In this document: positions 32,382-43,448 of the stretch, piece by piece | Layout: every line of letters starts with the position of its first letter | How positions within the stretch are numbered: position 1 is the stretch's first letter | Origin: Diaporthe sp. PMI_573 | Taxonomy: Eukaryota > Ascomycota > Sordariomycetes > Diaporthales > Diaporthaceae | DNA length: 64,000 bases | Assembly: GCA_021399435.1 (NCBI GenBank) | Contig: JAJTUP010000011.1 | Coordinates: 62,001-126,000 of the forward strand | Direction: 5' to 3' | Position numbers and translations under genes: made by a program | The notes under the pieces: model-generated | Told to the model about the DNA's origin: nothing | Database searches by the model: none | What the model saw: only the letters and a program-made list of their open reading frames with translations

Positions 32382-32904
32382 ATCGATAGAACCCTGAGAG
32401 AAAGTAATATACCAGGCCTGTAATGGAACTCAAAAGCTGTATGAGGGAGTCCCATCCAAAAGTCTGTTCGATTTCGCTCAATGCTCTAGAAGATGTGCTT
32501 ATTGATCCATTCCCATGTGGTAGAACAAGCCAGAGGGAACACCGACAAGGGTCATCATCGTACAAAGTGGTTGATCTCGATAAGCAGCCTAGAGGTGAGT
32601 CGGCTGGGGCGATTGTGCTCAACGGAAGTGGACCAGTCAAGTCCAAAAGCATGGAGTGAAACACTAAGAATTGTTATACAAGTTACCTGCTGGAGCAAAC
32701 ATGTGGAGTGGTTGCATAGTCCCAAATCGCACAAGCGCTTGTGTGGTTGACTAGGTAAAGGTTCCCATCCTGGCCTCATCCTTCTCTCACCTGGGCAGGC
32801 TTAGCAATCGTAGGCATGAAACACTCTGTGCCAAGAAATCTAGCAAGCTGTCGTAACCAGAGGCCATAAACTCGGGCTCGGCGTCGTAACGAATCGAGAT
32901 CCCA
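32382..32904. other. Intergenic, no gene seen
   Basis: 520 bp between convergent genes; no supported feature. Confidence 0.5.
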
Positions 32905-32985
32905 TCAGACAAGGGCCTTGTCCGGATCGATGTGCTTCACAACCTTATAATAGAGCTTTGCTACTCCCTTGCAGAAGAACCGACT

Positions 32986-33571
32986 CTATCCTGTGTGGGT
33001 ATTGCACTCATGCTTGAGACTGTCAAATGATCACAGAGATTCAGTCAAGATGCAATTGTAGGCAGATTCCCAGCTCTGCGGCCGCTTACTCTTCCAAGAA
33101 CTGGTCATCGATGTGGCGCTTCGTTGCCTTTGTCAACCTGTCCTGCTGGCGGTAGTTGCGGAGGCCAAAATCATGACGATGACATGCAGGCATGAAGTTC
33201 CAAGAGCTAATATCGTCTGGTGCTTTTCTGCATCCGTCGGAGGACCAGTCAAGGGTAGGAGGGTCACGGAGGTTCCTCTTGGCCTCAAATCTGTCGATCG
33301 ATAGTTGGAAAAGATATTCATCGGTAATCTCGGTAATGTCGTCAGGAACACAGCCACCGTTGGCAATGAAGTCAACATGAGCCCCTCGACCTCCTGCCTG
33401 ATTGTTGGTTCGACTCTGGAATTCGCAGGGTATCACTGTTTGCGCAGGCGTCTGGAAAGAGAGCGCACGTGATACAACAGCACTCGCCTGGCCAAGGTTC
33501 GGTGTGTTGATGGCCGTGGGTGAAGCCATTTCCAGGCAGATGGCGGAGAGGACAAAGACAAAAGCCTTCAT
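32986..33571 (-). CDS. Secreted phospholipase A2, C-terminally truncated
   Basis: Exons 33571-33090 and 33019-32986 (70-nt intron, GTAAGC donor, TTTGACAG acceptor). Signal peptide at 1-19; catalytic core DWSSDGC then CHRHDFG, with the His-Asp pair at 133-134, as in the fungal/bacterial PLA2 family that frees fatty acids from glycerophospholipids using Ca. Without splicing the frame ends at 33086. With splicing it adds a Cys-containing segment and then meets a TAG at 32986-32988. Beyond it the same frame stays open to 32905 with another Cys and a helical tail as in intact relatives, so TAG looks like a recent nonsense change, probably removing one half of the last disulfide. Activity doubtful but not excluded. 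Confidence 0.72.
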
Positions 33572-34050
33572 AGTAAGGCCGTGGTCTTCAAGCTCGGGGA
33601 GACGCCTGCCAGTCCAAAAACGCCACAGGGAAATGCTGAGAGGTGAATGGTGTCAAGACAGGTGATAGCAAAGGAATGAAGACGATACAATACAACTCCC
33701 AGTTTCTGGTTTTTCTAGGGGAAAAGGTAAATCATGTCATACATGTAGGAATAATTCCCTCCTCCCCCCCGCGAAGGCTTGCAGCAGCAGAAGAATGAGC
33801 TCCTTCCTTCCTGCGTGTACCAACACGCGGAGTTGCAATGGAAGGGGCGGCCGGGAGCTTGAACACACCCTGAACTGGCTGCTTCTGGAAGCAAACTCTC
33901 AGGACTGCTGGTAACGCCAACGTGTTCACCGAGGGCGGCAGCAGTAGAGCTGTGAACTCAAGACAGGAAGTAGACCTGAGATAGTTCTGTGGTAACTGGC
34001 GTTTGGTCTAAAACTTGAATGTGTGAAGCCACAATGGCCTTGCAGGGTGA
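33572..34050. other. Intergenic, no gene seen
   Basis: 480 bp; likely phospholipase promoter plus 3' end of the hydrolase. Confidence 0.5.
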
Positions 34051-35250
34051 CTAGATTCCAAATGCCTTGAGCACCGCCAGGCTCACAACTGGATATCCCA
34101 TGATCTTGTCATGCACACCGTACTGAGTGATTTGCTCTCTAATGACGCCTTTATTTGACTCGTGTGTAACAGACCAACCTCCTGCATCCGTGTGCACCCT
34201 CGTGGCTTCCTTGTGCTCGCTGAGCTGTTGGAAGCCGATTCCGGCTGGCAAAGATGCGTTCACAGCATGCCAGAACAGCTGCTCACTATGATGCCAAGGG
34301 ATGGCGAGGTCGTCCTGCGCGTGGATGATGGAGATGTGATAGGTATTTGAAGCTACTGACATTGCCTCACATCGCCGGACAAAGCCGGCCAATTTCTCCT
34401 TGGTCGGCCATTTGTCCAGGATGAGCGTGCTTAGAAAGTCGTGGACGAGAGGAAAGCGGGAAATCGGACTGAGAACGGGGACAGTCCCTGCCACACGATA
34501 GGTGGCCGTGAGCGAGGGCACGTCCGCAAAAGGCGCGATGAGGACAAGACCCGAGAAGAGGACTGGCTCCTGGCGAAGAGCCATATTGTGGACCAAGCCA
34601 GTAGCAACTGCGGTGCCTAGGGACTGACCCCAAATGATGATTCGATGTGCTGGGATGCCAGCTTCGGCCATGGCCCAGTCGACCAAGGTCGCGGCATCCG
34701 TCAGCAAACCATCTTCGGACGGAGTGCCAGTGCTCAGGCCAAAACCGCGGTATTCCACGGCCACGACATGAATCCTGTCCGGTGCACCAGCCGATGCAGC
34801 CCGGTAGCTGGCTGGGCGGTAACCTGAGCCTAGTGTCCCTCCGGCGCCGTGCAGATACAGAACCAGCAACGACTCGGGATCGTCGCGCAGCAGTTCAAAA
34901 GCCGGCGTTTGCTTGAAGTCAGGTGCGGGTCCGGATGGCTCCTCCAGGAGTCTTTGCTCATGGCGCCGATAGAGCCCCAGCGGTAGGATGTGCCAGGCAT
35001 GCAGCGTCTCCCCATCTGGTGTGGCGAGAGCGAAGGTGGTGACCTGGTTGTGCAAGAAGCCCCATTGCTCGGGAACATTGAGGTCCTGACCCCAGGTCTG
35101 AGTAAGGCCGTGAAGATAGATGACCTGCCTCTGCAGTGACGGAACAGTGAGCGACCCGAGGAAGACAGCGTACATACTGACTGATGCGAGAAGCGCGGCG
35201 AGCACAGGCCGCAGCACAGAAGCAGGTCTGACCACTGTGCCCGAGGCCAT
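34051..35250 (-). CDS. Alpha/beta-hydrolase (ABHD12-like), membrane-anchored
   Basis: Intronless, 399 residues from ATG 35250; the frame runs further upstream but only to TTG. One N-terminal membrane helix (VLRPVLAALLASVSMYAVFLGSL). Oxyanion loop YLHGAGGTLGSG, nucleophile elbow IIWGQSLGTA (GxSxG), acid in IIHAQDDLAIPW and His near SEHKEATRVHTDAG are all present, matching ABHD12/BEM46-type lipases that act on monoacylglycerols or lysophospholipids at membranes. No catalytic residue is missing. It lies 480 bp from the phospholipase gene on the same strand; a shared lipid-turnover role is possible but only an inference. Confidence 0.85.
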   Translation of the reverse strand: MASGTVVRPASVLRPVLAALLASVSMYAVFLGSLTVPSLQRQVIYLHGLTQTWGQDLNVPEQWGFLHNQVTTFALATPDGETLHAWHILPLGLYRRHEQRLLEEPSGPAPDFKQTPAFELLRDDPESLLVLYLHGAGGTLGSGYRPASYRAASAGAPDRIHVVAVEYRGFGLSTGTPSEDGLLTDAATLVDWAMAEAGIPAHRIIIWGQSLGTAVATGLVHNMALRQEPVLFSGLVLIAPFADVPSLTATYRVAGTVPVLSPISRFPLVHDFLSTLILDKWPTKEKLAGFVRRCEAMSVASNTYHISIIHAQDDLAIPWHHSEQLFWHAVNASLPAGIGFQQLSEHKEATRVHTDAGGWSVTHESNKGVIREQITQYGVHDKIMGYPVVSLAVLKAFGI

Positions 35251-35529
35251 CTTGCTCGTCGTGCGGCGGCTGTCTCGGGCTGTGTGTACGAGGACGGCAG
35301 ACCCGGTTTGCAAGGTGAAAGAATGGCCGTGGGGATTTCGACGCTTCTATCACAGGCCGGGCAGTATCTACCCGCGCCCGTTGGACGTTCTAAAAATAAA
35401 CTGGAGCCGGAACTGGAGGATGCTCCACCAAGATACACCAAACCCTCAGTCAACCAAAACCGACCATTGATCTCGGCGACGCAACACAGGGCGATAAGGG
35501 ACCACCTCAGGCCTGACCCGTTATAACGC

Positions 35530-36710
35530 TCAGTAGACCCCCCTTCCCGCCGAAGATTGACTCGATGACAAACTAGCAAGCCCGTGTGCTCTTCCGGCAC
35601 TTATGCCGCGTTCCGATGTCACTCTCTGCCCTTCTGCCAGGTCATTGTCCGAGTCGTGTCCTAGCTGATCCATTTGAGTTATTGGTGGAATCCGCCCGGA
35701 CTTGCCATGAAACAGACTTTGCAGATTCGTGGGCTTCGGTGTCCCACACGCATGTGAAAGACCATCATGGATGAATCGCTCGAGACCAGCCACGTCTGAT
35801 GCGTATTGAGCATCGAGGCGAGAGACACGGCCTTGAAGCTCCCTCGCTGCCTGAATAAAGTATAATGCAAGTTCCATCCAGGCGAGGCCGTCGTCTGGAT
35901 TCGTGACTCCCGGCGGGCGACGGAACTCGATAGTGCCACCGTCGTCAGACCAGCGGCTGTAGGAGACCTTGTCGAAGTTCCACGCCATGAACTTGCGCAT
36001 GCCCATGATCTCTGCCAAAGACTGGATATCTCTACACTTTTCCATCGTCCTAAAGCACTCTGCCATACCACGGGCCTGGGCGCTCTCTCTCTGTTGGTCT
36101 CGGTGATGAACAGTGCGTTGTTGAAACGATTGCTCCCGCAGAATTTCGATTGATAACGTGCCGCTGGGAAGAGGACTTCCATGGCCTCTTCAAAATACAA
36201 TACAGCGTTGCATATTCTCTTCGGCTCTTTTGTTCCCCAAATCCCTTTGCTAGGAGATAAGTGAATATGCGTGGCACAACTTTCATTCGTAACGAGGTTG
36301 CATGCCTCTTGCATCTTTAAAAACATATACTGAACCTCGCTTTGATAAGTGTTGGACTCGTCAAATCTCATTGTCGGTGATATATATAATCTCTATTCCG
36401 TCTTTCTCAGGATGTCAGCGGGCTACATTACGAACCGAATTAAAGCTTGAGGATACTCTGAGTTCCATGGGGCCTACTGACAGATATTATTCGTCTCGTC
36501 GCCGCCTTCGATGCTCTCACCTACCGTCAGTGAATATTCCGTGAATCTTTCACCTTCCAATTTACCACGTGGACCCGAGTGCATCTTTCTTTGGCCTATT
36601 GGGATCATGGTGTTATGGTTCATTGATAAATATTCAGTGAGCACGTGAAGGGGTCGCCCCAAGGAGTCCCGGTCTTTCGGGCGGAGCAGGACCTCAACTC
36701 CAAGCCCAAC
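35530..36710 (-). pseudogene. Amidoligase-family (Amidoligase_2) gene, frameshifted
   Basis: Minus-strand segments in three frames. 36710-36474 starts with the family opening (VGLGVEVLLRPK) and continues to EGERFTEYSLT. After a gap, 36400-36371 carries the GIEII strand, then 36371-36090 has CATHIHLSPSKGIW and the ICNAVLYFEEAMEVLFP helix, and 36090-35530 has MAWNFDKVSYS and GTIEFRRPPGV. These are the conserved blocks of the ATP-dependent amide-ligase fold seen in many fungal genomes; function in fungi is poorly known. The breaks at 36380-36389 and 36083-36092 both coincide with dinucleotide tracts (TA and CT on the plus strand); removing 4 and 2 bases respectively would reconcile the frames. 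The region between the first two blocks is also interrupted. Confidence 0.7.
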
Positions 36711-39502
36711 ACTTAGGCAGGTAAAAATTTACCACGGGGCTCATTATCATGGTAGAAGCTAAGTAAAAACAATTCGGAAGGTGTGTCAGGGATGCTGGTA
36801 AGGGATGTTTGTTACGGATCGCCAACTCAGGTAAATCATATGCTTTCAAGAGTGTGGATGGATGAAGTATACAAAAGTTCTGCTCTGGCTATTCGTACGC
36901 CTGTGTGTGGAAGAACAGGTCTTTATCACGACTTTCCAGACAGGATTTGTGAATCAAAGGCACCTGTGGATGGATCGCAGCCGACCGTTTTGCCCTGCTC
37001 AAGCCGTCTCCAGAACAGCTGGGAGTTTGGCTCTCTTTGGTTACAGTTTCCTCTGATACCTTTGATGTTCAGATTCTAGCAGTTGTGACCCAGACAATTC
37101 ATCCTTGTGAGGGCCATACGGATGGTCGCTATCTCTCTGCATGCGGCTTGGGTGGTTGTTCCGATGCGCGCAGGGATCCCGGCAGGGCGGCCGGACCCAA
37201 AATGAGGGCCATATTGACAGCTCCAATTGTTCGGGGGATGTTTCATGCAGTGCGGTGGAATCCTTCGGGCCTCAGACCCATGTGGTCTGGATTCAGCCTG
37301 GGAGCACTTGAGCTCCTTGTTGAGATGTTTTAATAACGAAGCGTTAAAGAATGGGGCCGTTTCGACAGAGCACGCGCGAATGGCCTGTTTCATTCAAATT
37401 CAATACACCATAATTCGTGGCAACTCCACTGGCGGGCTGAAGCCAACCTACCCCTTCCGATTTATGCCTGGCTATTCACACTTTCTCCAAACGATTGAAA
37501 ACCCGACTAGGAATGGTAATTGTGGTCCTTCGAACCTCTTGAAATCCTGAGATTCTATCTAGACCTTTGGCGGCAAGATTCAAGGAGAATACCCATGGCA
37601 GCGTCACCACATAATGCACATTGGGTAGCCTTTCCAGGCAGGATACTTAGAAGTCAGGATGAGACAAAACAGGGGTTTGGCTTCGTTCGGAAGTGCCTTG
37701 GAGAATCAAGCTCCGATGACTGCACTTCATCCGAACATATGATCACCCAAGCTCCATGGCGAGTTGTAAAAGGAAAAGCTTAGAAGCAAGCTATTTTACT
37801 GGACAGCATATACACAGTAAACAAACCAAAGCCCCAATACTTCTGCAAAGCCCATCTTTATTTACGGTGATGTTAGGTCTCTGCACAATCGTGGATGAAC
37901 GTTTAAACTGTCATCCCTTGCATACTTACTCAGGGAAGCCCTGTTGGACCTAGCGAGGCTCACAAGTCGTGGCCACGTACGTACGTAGTGCGTAGGCACT
38001 GTGCCGCTAAGCCCCCTTTTTATCGATCCGGTGGCTATGTGTGCTGCGGATCAACTAGCACCAGCCTCTTGATAATGCTACCTCTTGGCATTGCATCCAA
38101 GGCGCGCTCACCACGACAGCTGCGTCAAGAATAGCCTATCTGAAGCACCTCGCATGAACATACTCCTCCGGCCCACAGTGAATTGATTACTTTTATCTGG
38201 TTGGACTAATCCACGGCACGCGGGGTTTGTTTTCAGGGGCAGTTCAAGTGGCATTCCGTGATGAGCTAGCCCGGCGCCCGGCGTGGGCGACGCGCAACTA
38301 ATGCAACGTTGGAATTGAATTCATCATCAGCATTGTGCGCTCGGCTGTGGTCTGTAAACAAGAGATCGCATACAACGGCGTGGCCCGCGTTGCTGAGGCT
38401 GGGTGTCATTTGTCTTCGTCGGTTGAATCATCGAAGACGCTGCCACCGATTCCAGGATCCCTCTCTTGTTGCAACAATCCGGACTCAATTGGCCGAGCCC
38501 CTTGCAAGACAGACTCCATGTAGAGGTGTCGACTGAGTATTATCCAATTTCGAACATAAGCAGTGGCCAGTGACCATCAAGAGCAGTCGTGCTGCCAGGT
38601 GAGAAATAATTTGTGCCTACCCCTGCCCGTTGCCATTGTCCTACGGGTAGGTGGACAGTCGATTGCCCAGCAGACAGAGCCACTGCAAAGGGGTTGAAAA
38701 AAAAAGTTCCTGGAAACGGTGCTGAGTGATTGGCCATCCCCGGAAAAGGAGGACGTCTGCAGCCCACGTCCCGGGGCTGACGTGTTTTGACGTGTGGTTG
38801 TGGCCAATCCGCGGCGAGACTTTTCAAATCGGGACCCAGAGTGACTGAATGCAGCAAGTGTCGGCGACGGGCTGGTGGCGACCTCGTTATGCTCGTCCTG
38901 TGGGACCCGCCCGCTTCCCGTCCGCGTACGCAAGGCTTGGCGCTCGTCCTGCCCGAGGACGACTAGGCTGGACCCTGGAAGCATCTCAGCCGAGGCTGGA
39001 GCTGACTTTTCGCCGCAGGTTCATTGGGTGAACATGTTTGCGCGTACCACCGGGTCGGAATTAAACATGTTTCCTCCCACAAGGCTGGTCTTTTCTTAGC
39101 AGGACCCAGGTCAGCCGCGAACGTTTCCCCTGAACACGCACGTCTCCGTCCTTGATGCCACAGATGCCCCTGTATAGCGGTCCATCCAGTCCCACAATTC
39201 ACACGACTGGCCCTCAACGCCTTCGCCTTTGTCCAGGTGTTGCGGAATCAGCCACGATGAAGTTGATATCATAGCCCACAGGACGCGTAACGCGGCGACC
39301 ACGGACAAGAAAATCATGGATATAAGACATGGCGATGGCCTCAGCCCATCATCAGTCTGGAGTCACTCATCACCACACTCCCGGATCAGACACACCCAGA
39401 ACAGCATTCCCTTCAGCCATTCTCTTCCATCACAGTCTTTTAGCCATACAAGCCGCTCGCTCCCCAGTCTCTAGCATCTAAGAGTTGTCGTCGATCAGCA
39501 AG
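36711..39502. other. Gene desert with no supported gene
   Basis: 2.8 kb. Only short frames, many starting at GTG/TTG, without motifs or splice structure. Base composition shifts toward AT between about 36400 and 38200. The last ~200 bp contain pyrimidine-rich leader sequence of the dioxygenase gene. Confidence 0.5.
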
Positions 39503-40579
39503 ATGCGTTTTACCAGCACTCTGATCCCAGCGCTTCTCGCCGGCTCGGCGGCTGCCCACCCCGGCCACTCGGTGGCCGAGGAGCTGCAAGAGCGCCGTGA
39601 CTACATGTCCAACGCCCAGGCCCGCGACCTTAGCCACTGCTCGGCTAAGCTCAAGGCCCGCGGCATCGAGGCCAGGAACGCCGCCCGCCGTGAGCGGACT
39701 GCCGAGGCCGCTCGCGCCAAGCGTGGTCTCAAGTCGAAGCGTGACCTTGACACCGTCCTGGCCACCGACCACAACGCCACCGACCTTGGCTACACCGCCA
39801 ACACTGACGCAGCAACCCTCTTCACCGGCAACGCGTCCTGCATCCTCACTCCCGAGGTTACTCAGGGTCCATACTACGTCGGCGGCGAGTACATCCGCCG
39901 GGATATCCGCGAGACCCAGGAGGGAGTCGACACTGTCTTGGACTACCAGGTCATCGATGTCAACACTTGCGAGCCAGTGCCCAACGTCTACCTTGAGATG
40001 TGGCACTGCAACTCCACCGGCGTGTACTCCGGTATAGTGGCCTCCGGAAACGGCGACAGCAGTGACGAGACCAACATCAACAAGACCTGGCTGCGCGGAA
40101 TCCAGCCCACCGACGACGACGGTGTTGCGCAGTTCGAGACGACCTTCCCCGGCCACTACACGAGCCGAGCCACCCATATTCACATCCTGATCCACACCAA
40201 CGCCACTGTGTATCCCAACGGCACCCTCGGCAACGAGGTCAGCTCCAGCCATGTCGGCCAGGCGTTCTTCGACCAGGACCTGATCTACGCCGCCGACGAG
40301 ATCTCGCCCTATAGTGACAACGAGCAGGAGATCACTACAAACACCGACGACAGCATCCTTGCCGAGGAGACTGCTACTGACGGCGTCGACCCTTTCTTTG
40401 AGTTCACCTACCTCGGCGACGAGCTGGCCGATGGCCTCTTTGCCTGGATCGCTTTTGGCATCAACGCCACTGAGAGCAGCACTGTCACTCCTGCCGCGTT
40501 CTACTACGAATCTGGTGGCGTGGCCAACTCCAACTCTGGCGGCGGTGGCGGTGGCGGTGGTGCTCCCCCTTCCAAGTAA
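39503..40579 (+). CDS. Extracellular intradiol dioxygenase-like protein
   Basis: Intronless, 358 residues from ATG 39503. Signal peptide MRFTSTLIPALLAGSAAA followed by HPGH. A basic, Arg/Ala-rich stretch (about 35-80) ends in KR pairs (AKRG, SKRD), possible Kex2 processing sites, so it may be a propeptide. The catalytic beta-sandwich follows: LTPEVTQGPYYVGGEYIRRD, WHCN, then iron ligands Y175, Y219, H225 and H227 (GHYTSRATHIHI). This matches the secreted fungal protocatechuate/hydroxyquinol-dioxygenase-like family, which cleaves catechol-type aromatics. The C-terminus is a Gly tract from GGT/GGC repeats then APPSK. Codon usage is strongly biased to C/G endings. Confidence 0.9.
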   Translation: MRFTSTLIPALLAGSAAAHPGHSVAEELQERRDYMSNAQARDLSHCSAKLKARGIEARNAARRERTAEAARAKRGLKSKRDLDTVLATDHNATDLGYTANTDAATLFTGNASCILTPEVTQGPYYVGGEYIRRDIRETQEGVDTVLDYQVIDVNTCEPVPNVYLEMWHCNSTGVYSGIVASGNGDSSDETNINKTWLRGIQPTDDDGVAQFETTFPGHYTSRATHIHILIHTNATVYPNGTLGNEVSSSHVGQAFFDQDLIYAADEISPYSDNEQEITTNTDDSILAEETATDGVDPFFEFTYLGDELADGLFAWIAFGINATESSTVTPAAFYYESGGVANSNSGGGGGGGGAPPSK

Positions 40580-42113
40580 ATTGGGATAAGCAGTTTTGGG
40601 AGTCGGATGGGTTAAAAGTGAGGGGAGAAAGGTTCCGGTTTCATAAACCGCACCTGCCTGTTTTTTGTATCTTTGTTTTGAATCGGCATGTTTATAAGAC
40701 TCCAGCTAAGAATTTGAATATATATATGCACTCGAAAGGTGTCTTTTGAATTCTGTCATGTCATGCAATTCTTGAACAAAGTGATTACCTCAAGCCACAG
40801 GAAATCCAATGGGCTTAGTCCCTTTGAAACCCCGATCTTCGCAGGTCCAGAGGCGAGGTGAAAAACACAGCGTTGTTGACCTCTCGAGCCCATACGCCTA
40901 ATACTGTTGTAGCACTCTACAAATTTTAATGGAAAGTGACGAGACACAGGCGTGCTGCAGCACACCCTGGCAGTACATATGTATGTCGGAAAATACTGTA
41001 AGTCCTCTTGAGCCATGATACAATCATAAACAATCATTCTATGGACTATTTGTATTCTTTGAGTTCCTCTACTAAGCTGGAACGGCAATAACTGTCCTAT
41101 AAGGACAAGGAACAATGTGTCTTATCGGCAATAACAGTAAGATTCACTATGCAAGGCTTTAAATAGTGACTTTCCAATCTACTTCTGTAAATCAGTGTTA
41201 TGTTAGACGCCACTATTTTACACTATAAGTCTTAGTGTTGAGCTGTGCCTATTTAAACAATCATTCTATTGTTGGATATGCTTGGCGTGATGAAGGTTTA
41301 GTAAAGTTATTACCTTCTATCATAGTCCGTCTTGGGTGGACTTGACCATTCTCAATCAGCATCAGATCGACGCTTGAATACCTGTCACATATTCGGTAGC
41401 GTAATCGCTGTTCAACCACCCCTTTATCTGCCTTACAGAAGCGTGACCATGCACAAAAGTTTGATGAATATAGTTGTACCGCATGCACTGGAGCATTCTG
41501 GCGACCTGCAAAGACGCAACTGGCCAGAGATGAGTTAGGACTCTAGGCCCTCTCGGCACTGGTTCTGTCCGTCTCTCTCTGGAAGAGGGGAAGCGCTGGG
41601 GCATTGACAGAATCAGGCATTCCTCGCTGGCAATTGGTCTACCACGACATATCTTGATAACACGAACAAGGTCATGTCACGGAAGCTTGAGATTTGGTCA
41701 TCATTGCCAGGTTGACTGAAATCATTACTAGCGATCAGCCTAAACGCCCTCTTTGCCAGAATGATGCTTTCTATGTTTACATGACCCGATCGCTGGCTGA
41801 TACCCGTTGTTGTCAGTTGCGCTCTCCCAAAATCACAACTCTCGCTTCCCGTTTCCGCTCATAGTTTCCCAACCTCCTATATGCATGCGGTCGACTAAAG
41901 TGTCCGTGTGGCCATCATAATTTGCAATGAATAAGTTATTCTGCCTTGATACTGCCCTCCAAGGTCCCGCGTGTAAACGGGCAATGCAGGATGTAAGCTG
42001 CCGGATCGTGAAAAAATCACTCGGAGCCATCTGATGATTGTGTTTGCCAGATTGGTGCCTTAATTTTCAATAAAATCGGTCGCTTTCGAGGGTTTTGATG
42101 TCACCGTCTCATC
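40580..42113. other. Intergenic, no gene seen
   Basis: 1.5 kb, AT-richer than the flanking genes. Short frames on both strands; no motif, no splice structure. Confidence 0.5.
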
Positions 42114-42359
42114 TTAGATCTCTGTTTGCAGGCTTGAATCAGCATTGCTTGTTGAGCTTGCTGTGCACAGGGGACGCTTACCACTGCAGGTGCAGTCCTG
42201 GCGTGTAGCTACGTCTAAAGTTGGAAAGCCAACGCAGACTAAGCCTAGACCGCAGACCTGTCTTGATGAGCCACAGGCGGCGTTGGTGCAAGGGCCAGCG
42301 AATCGCGCTGTCGCTGCAACAGCCAAGGTGAAGAGGGTCGCAATGAGTGAGGTCCGCAT
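42114..42359 (-). CDS. Small secreted cysteine-rich peptide
   Basis: 81 residues from ATG 42359. Signal peptide MRTSLIATLFTLAVAATARF, then a compact domain with cysteines at PC, AC, VC, VC, DC, TC and LC. A GTAAGC lies inside the frame after the sixth Cys (about 42180); splicing from it to an AAG near 42130 would give another ending (ACKQ) that also supplies a seventh Cys, so the true C-terminus is uncertain. Size, secretion and Cys density fit an effector-like or antimicrobial peptide; no family is recognised. Confidence 0.55.
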   Translation of the reverse strand: MRTSLIATLFTLAVAATARFAGPCTNAACGSSRQVCGLGLVCVGFPTLDVATRQDCTCSGKRPLCTASSTSNADSSLQTEI

Positions 42360-43448
42360 TTTGGATGTTGTTGAGTTGAAACAGCTGGTAATGATTATGT
42401 TGAAGGGGAAATTGAAGCGTGCTCGTGCGGATAAGTTAGATATTCAGATCGAATGGTATGCCATCGAGACCGAAAGTTGGTTTCCTTCTGGAACATTCAT
42501 ACTTTATACTAAATGTTCATACAATGGTTTGGCTAATGTTAGACATCGATGGTGTGGATCAGGTAGCGCGCACTGGAGTCTGGACTCCAAGGTCTATTCC
42601 TGGTGTTTCATGCGGGCTGCGGCAACTTACAGGTGAGGCTTGGCCTTGCACAAAGTGGCATTGATCGTCGAGGTCGACCGATTTAATCAAAGCCTTGGCC
42701 GTCTTGACGTGACTCGAGAGCCGGCCAGGGCAAGTCTTTTCCACTTTAATAGGTTCCGGGTAGTGCCGGCTTCTCCAGACACAAGCCTGGCAGCCTGTAA
42801 GAGTCAAAGTGCCCAGTACATTTCAGCGCAGCCAAGATGCTTAGCCACTGGGCTTCAGCTGCTTGTATAAATCCCGCAGAGCTTGACTGACGAAGCATGC
42901 GGCTGTTTCAAGTTGCGTAGCATGTTTCTTGGGCCTATACCAAGTCACCTCTGACGGCAGTTGTCTCCATCTACACATTGAAAAGGGGGGTATGTGTTTG
43001 GATATGCGCCAGATTTAGCCACCCTGATGGAAACAAATACCTGCGTACCTAGGTAAGCAGTCTAAATCAGAAGCCGTGTCAATTACCGACAGCAAAGCAT
43101 CAACAACACATTGTAGTGACCAACCGGAAGGGCCGATTAGCCCCTTCTCCTGGAGGCCTTCGCTTCGGTGGCACCACACTCCCGAGTTGTGGAAGGCTTG
43201 TGTGCAGCTGTTTTAGGGAAAGGTGCCTAGATGCCACCTAGGGGCGGTCTGAGGCGGTGAACGCCCTCATTTTCCTTCACGCAGTGAGTAAATTGCTGCA
43301 AGCTCGTGGTTATCTTCCTAGTCATTCACGCACATGTGACATGATGGATCTTCGCGAAAACCATCTATTCAGAAAGGTACATATAAGCTCTGCTGCCTTA
43401 CTGGAGGCAGCATCCGGCAATTCAGACATACCTGTTGTATGTGGTACT
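42360..43448. other. Intergenic with TACCTAGGTA copy
   Basis: 1.1 kb; no supported gene. Holds one perfect TACCTAGGTA palindrome (43046-43055). Confidence 0.5.
43046..43055. repeat. TACCTAGGTA palindrome
   Basis: Perfect copy of the dispersed 10-bp palindrome in non-coding DNA downstream of the aldo-keto reductase. Confidence 0.8.
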
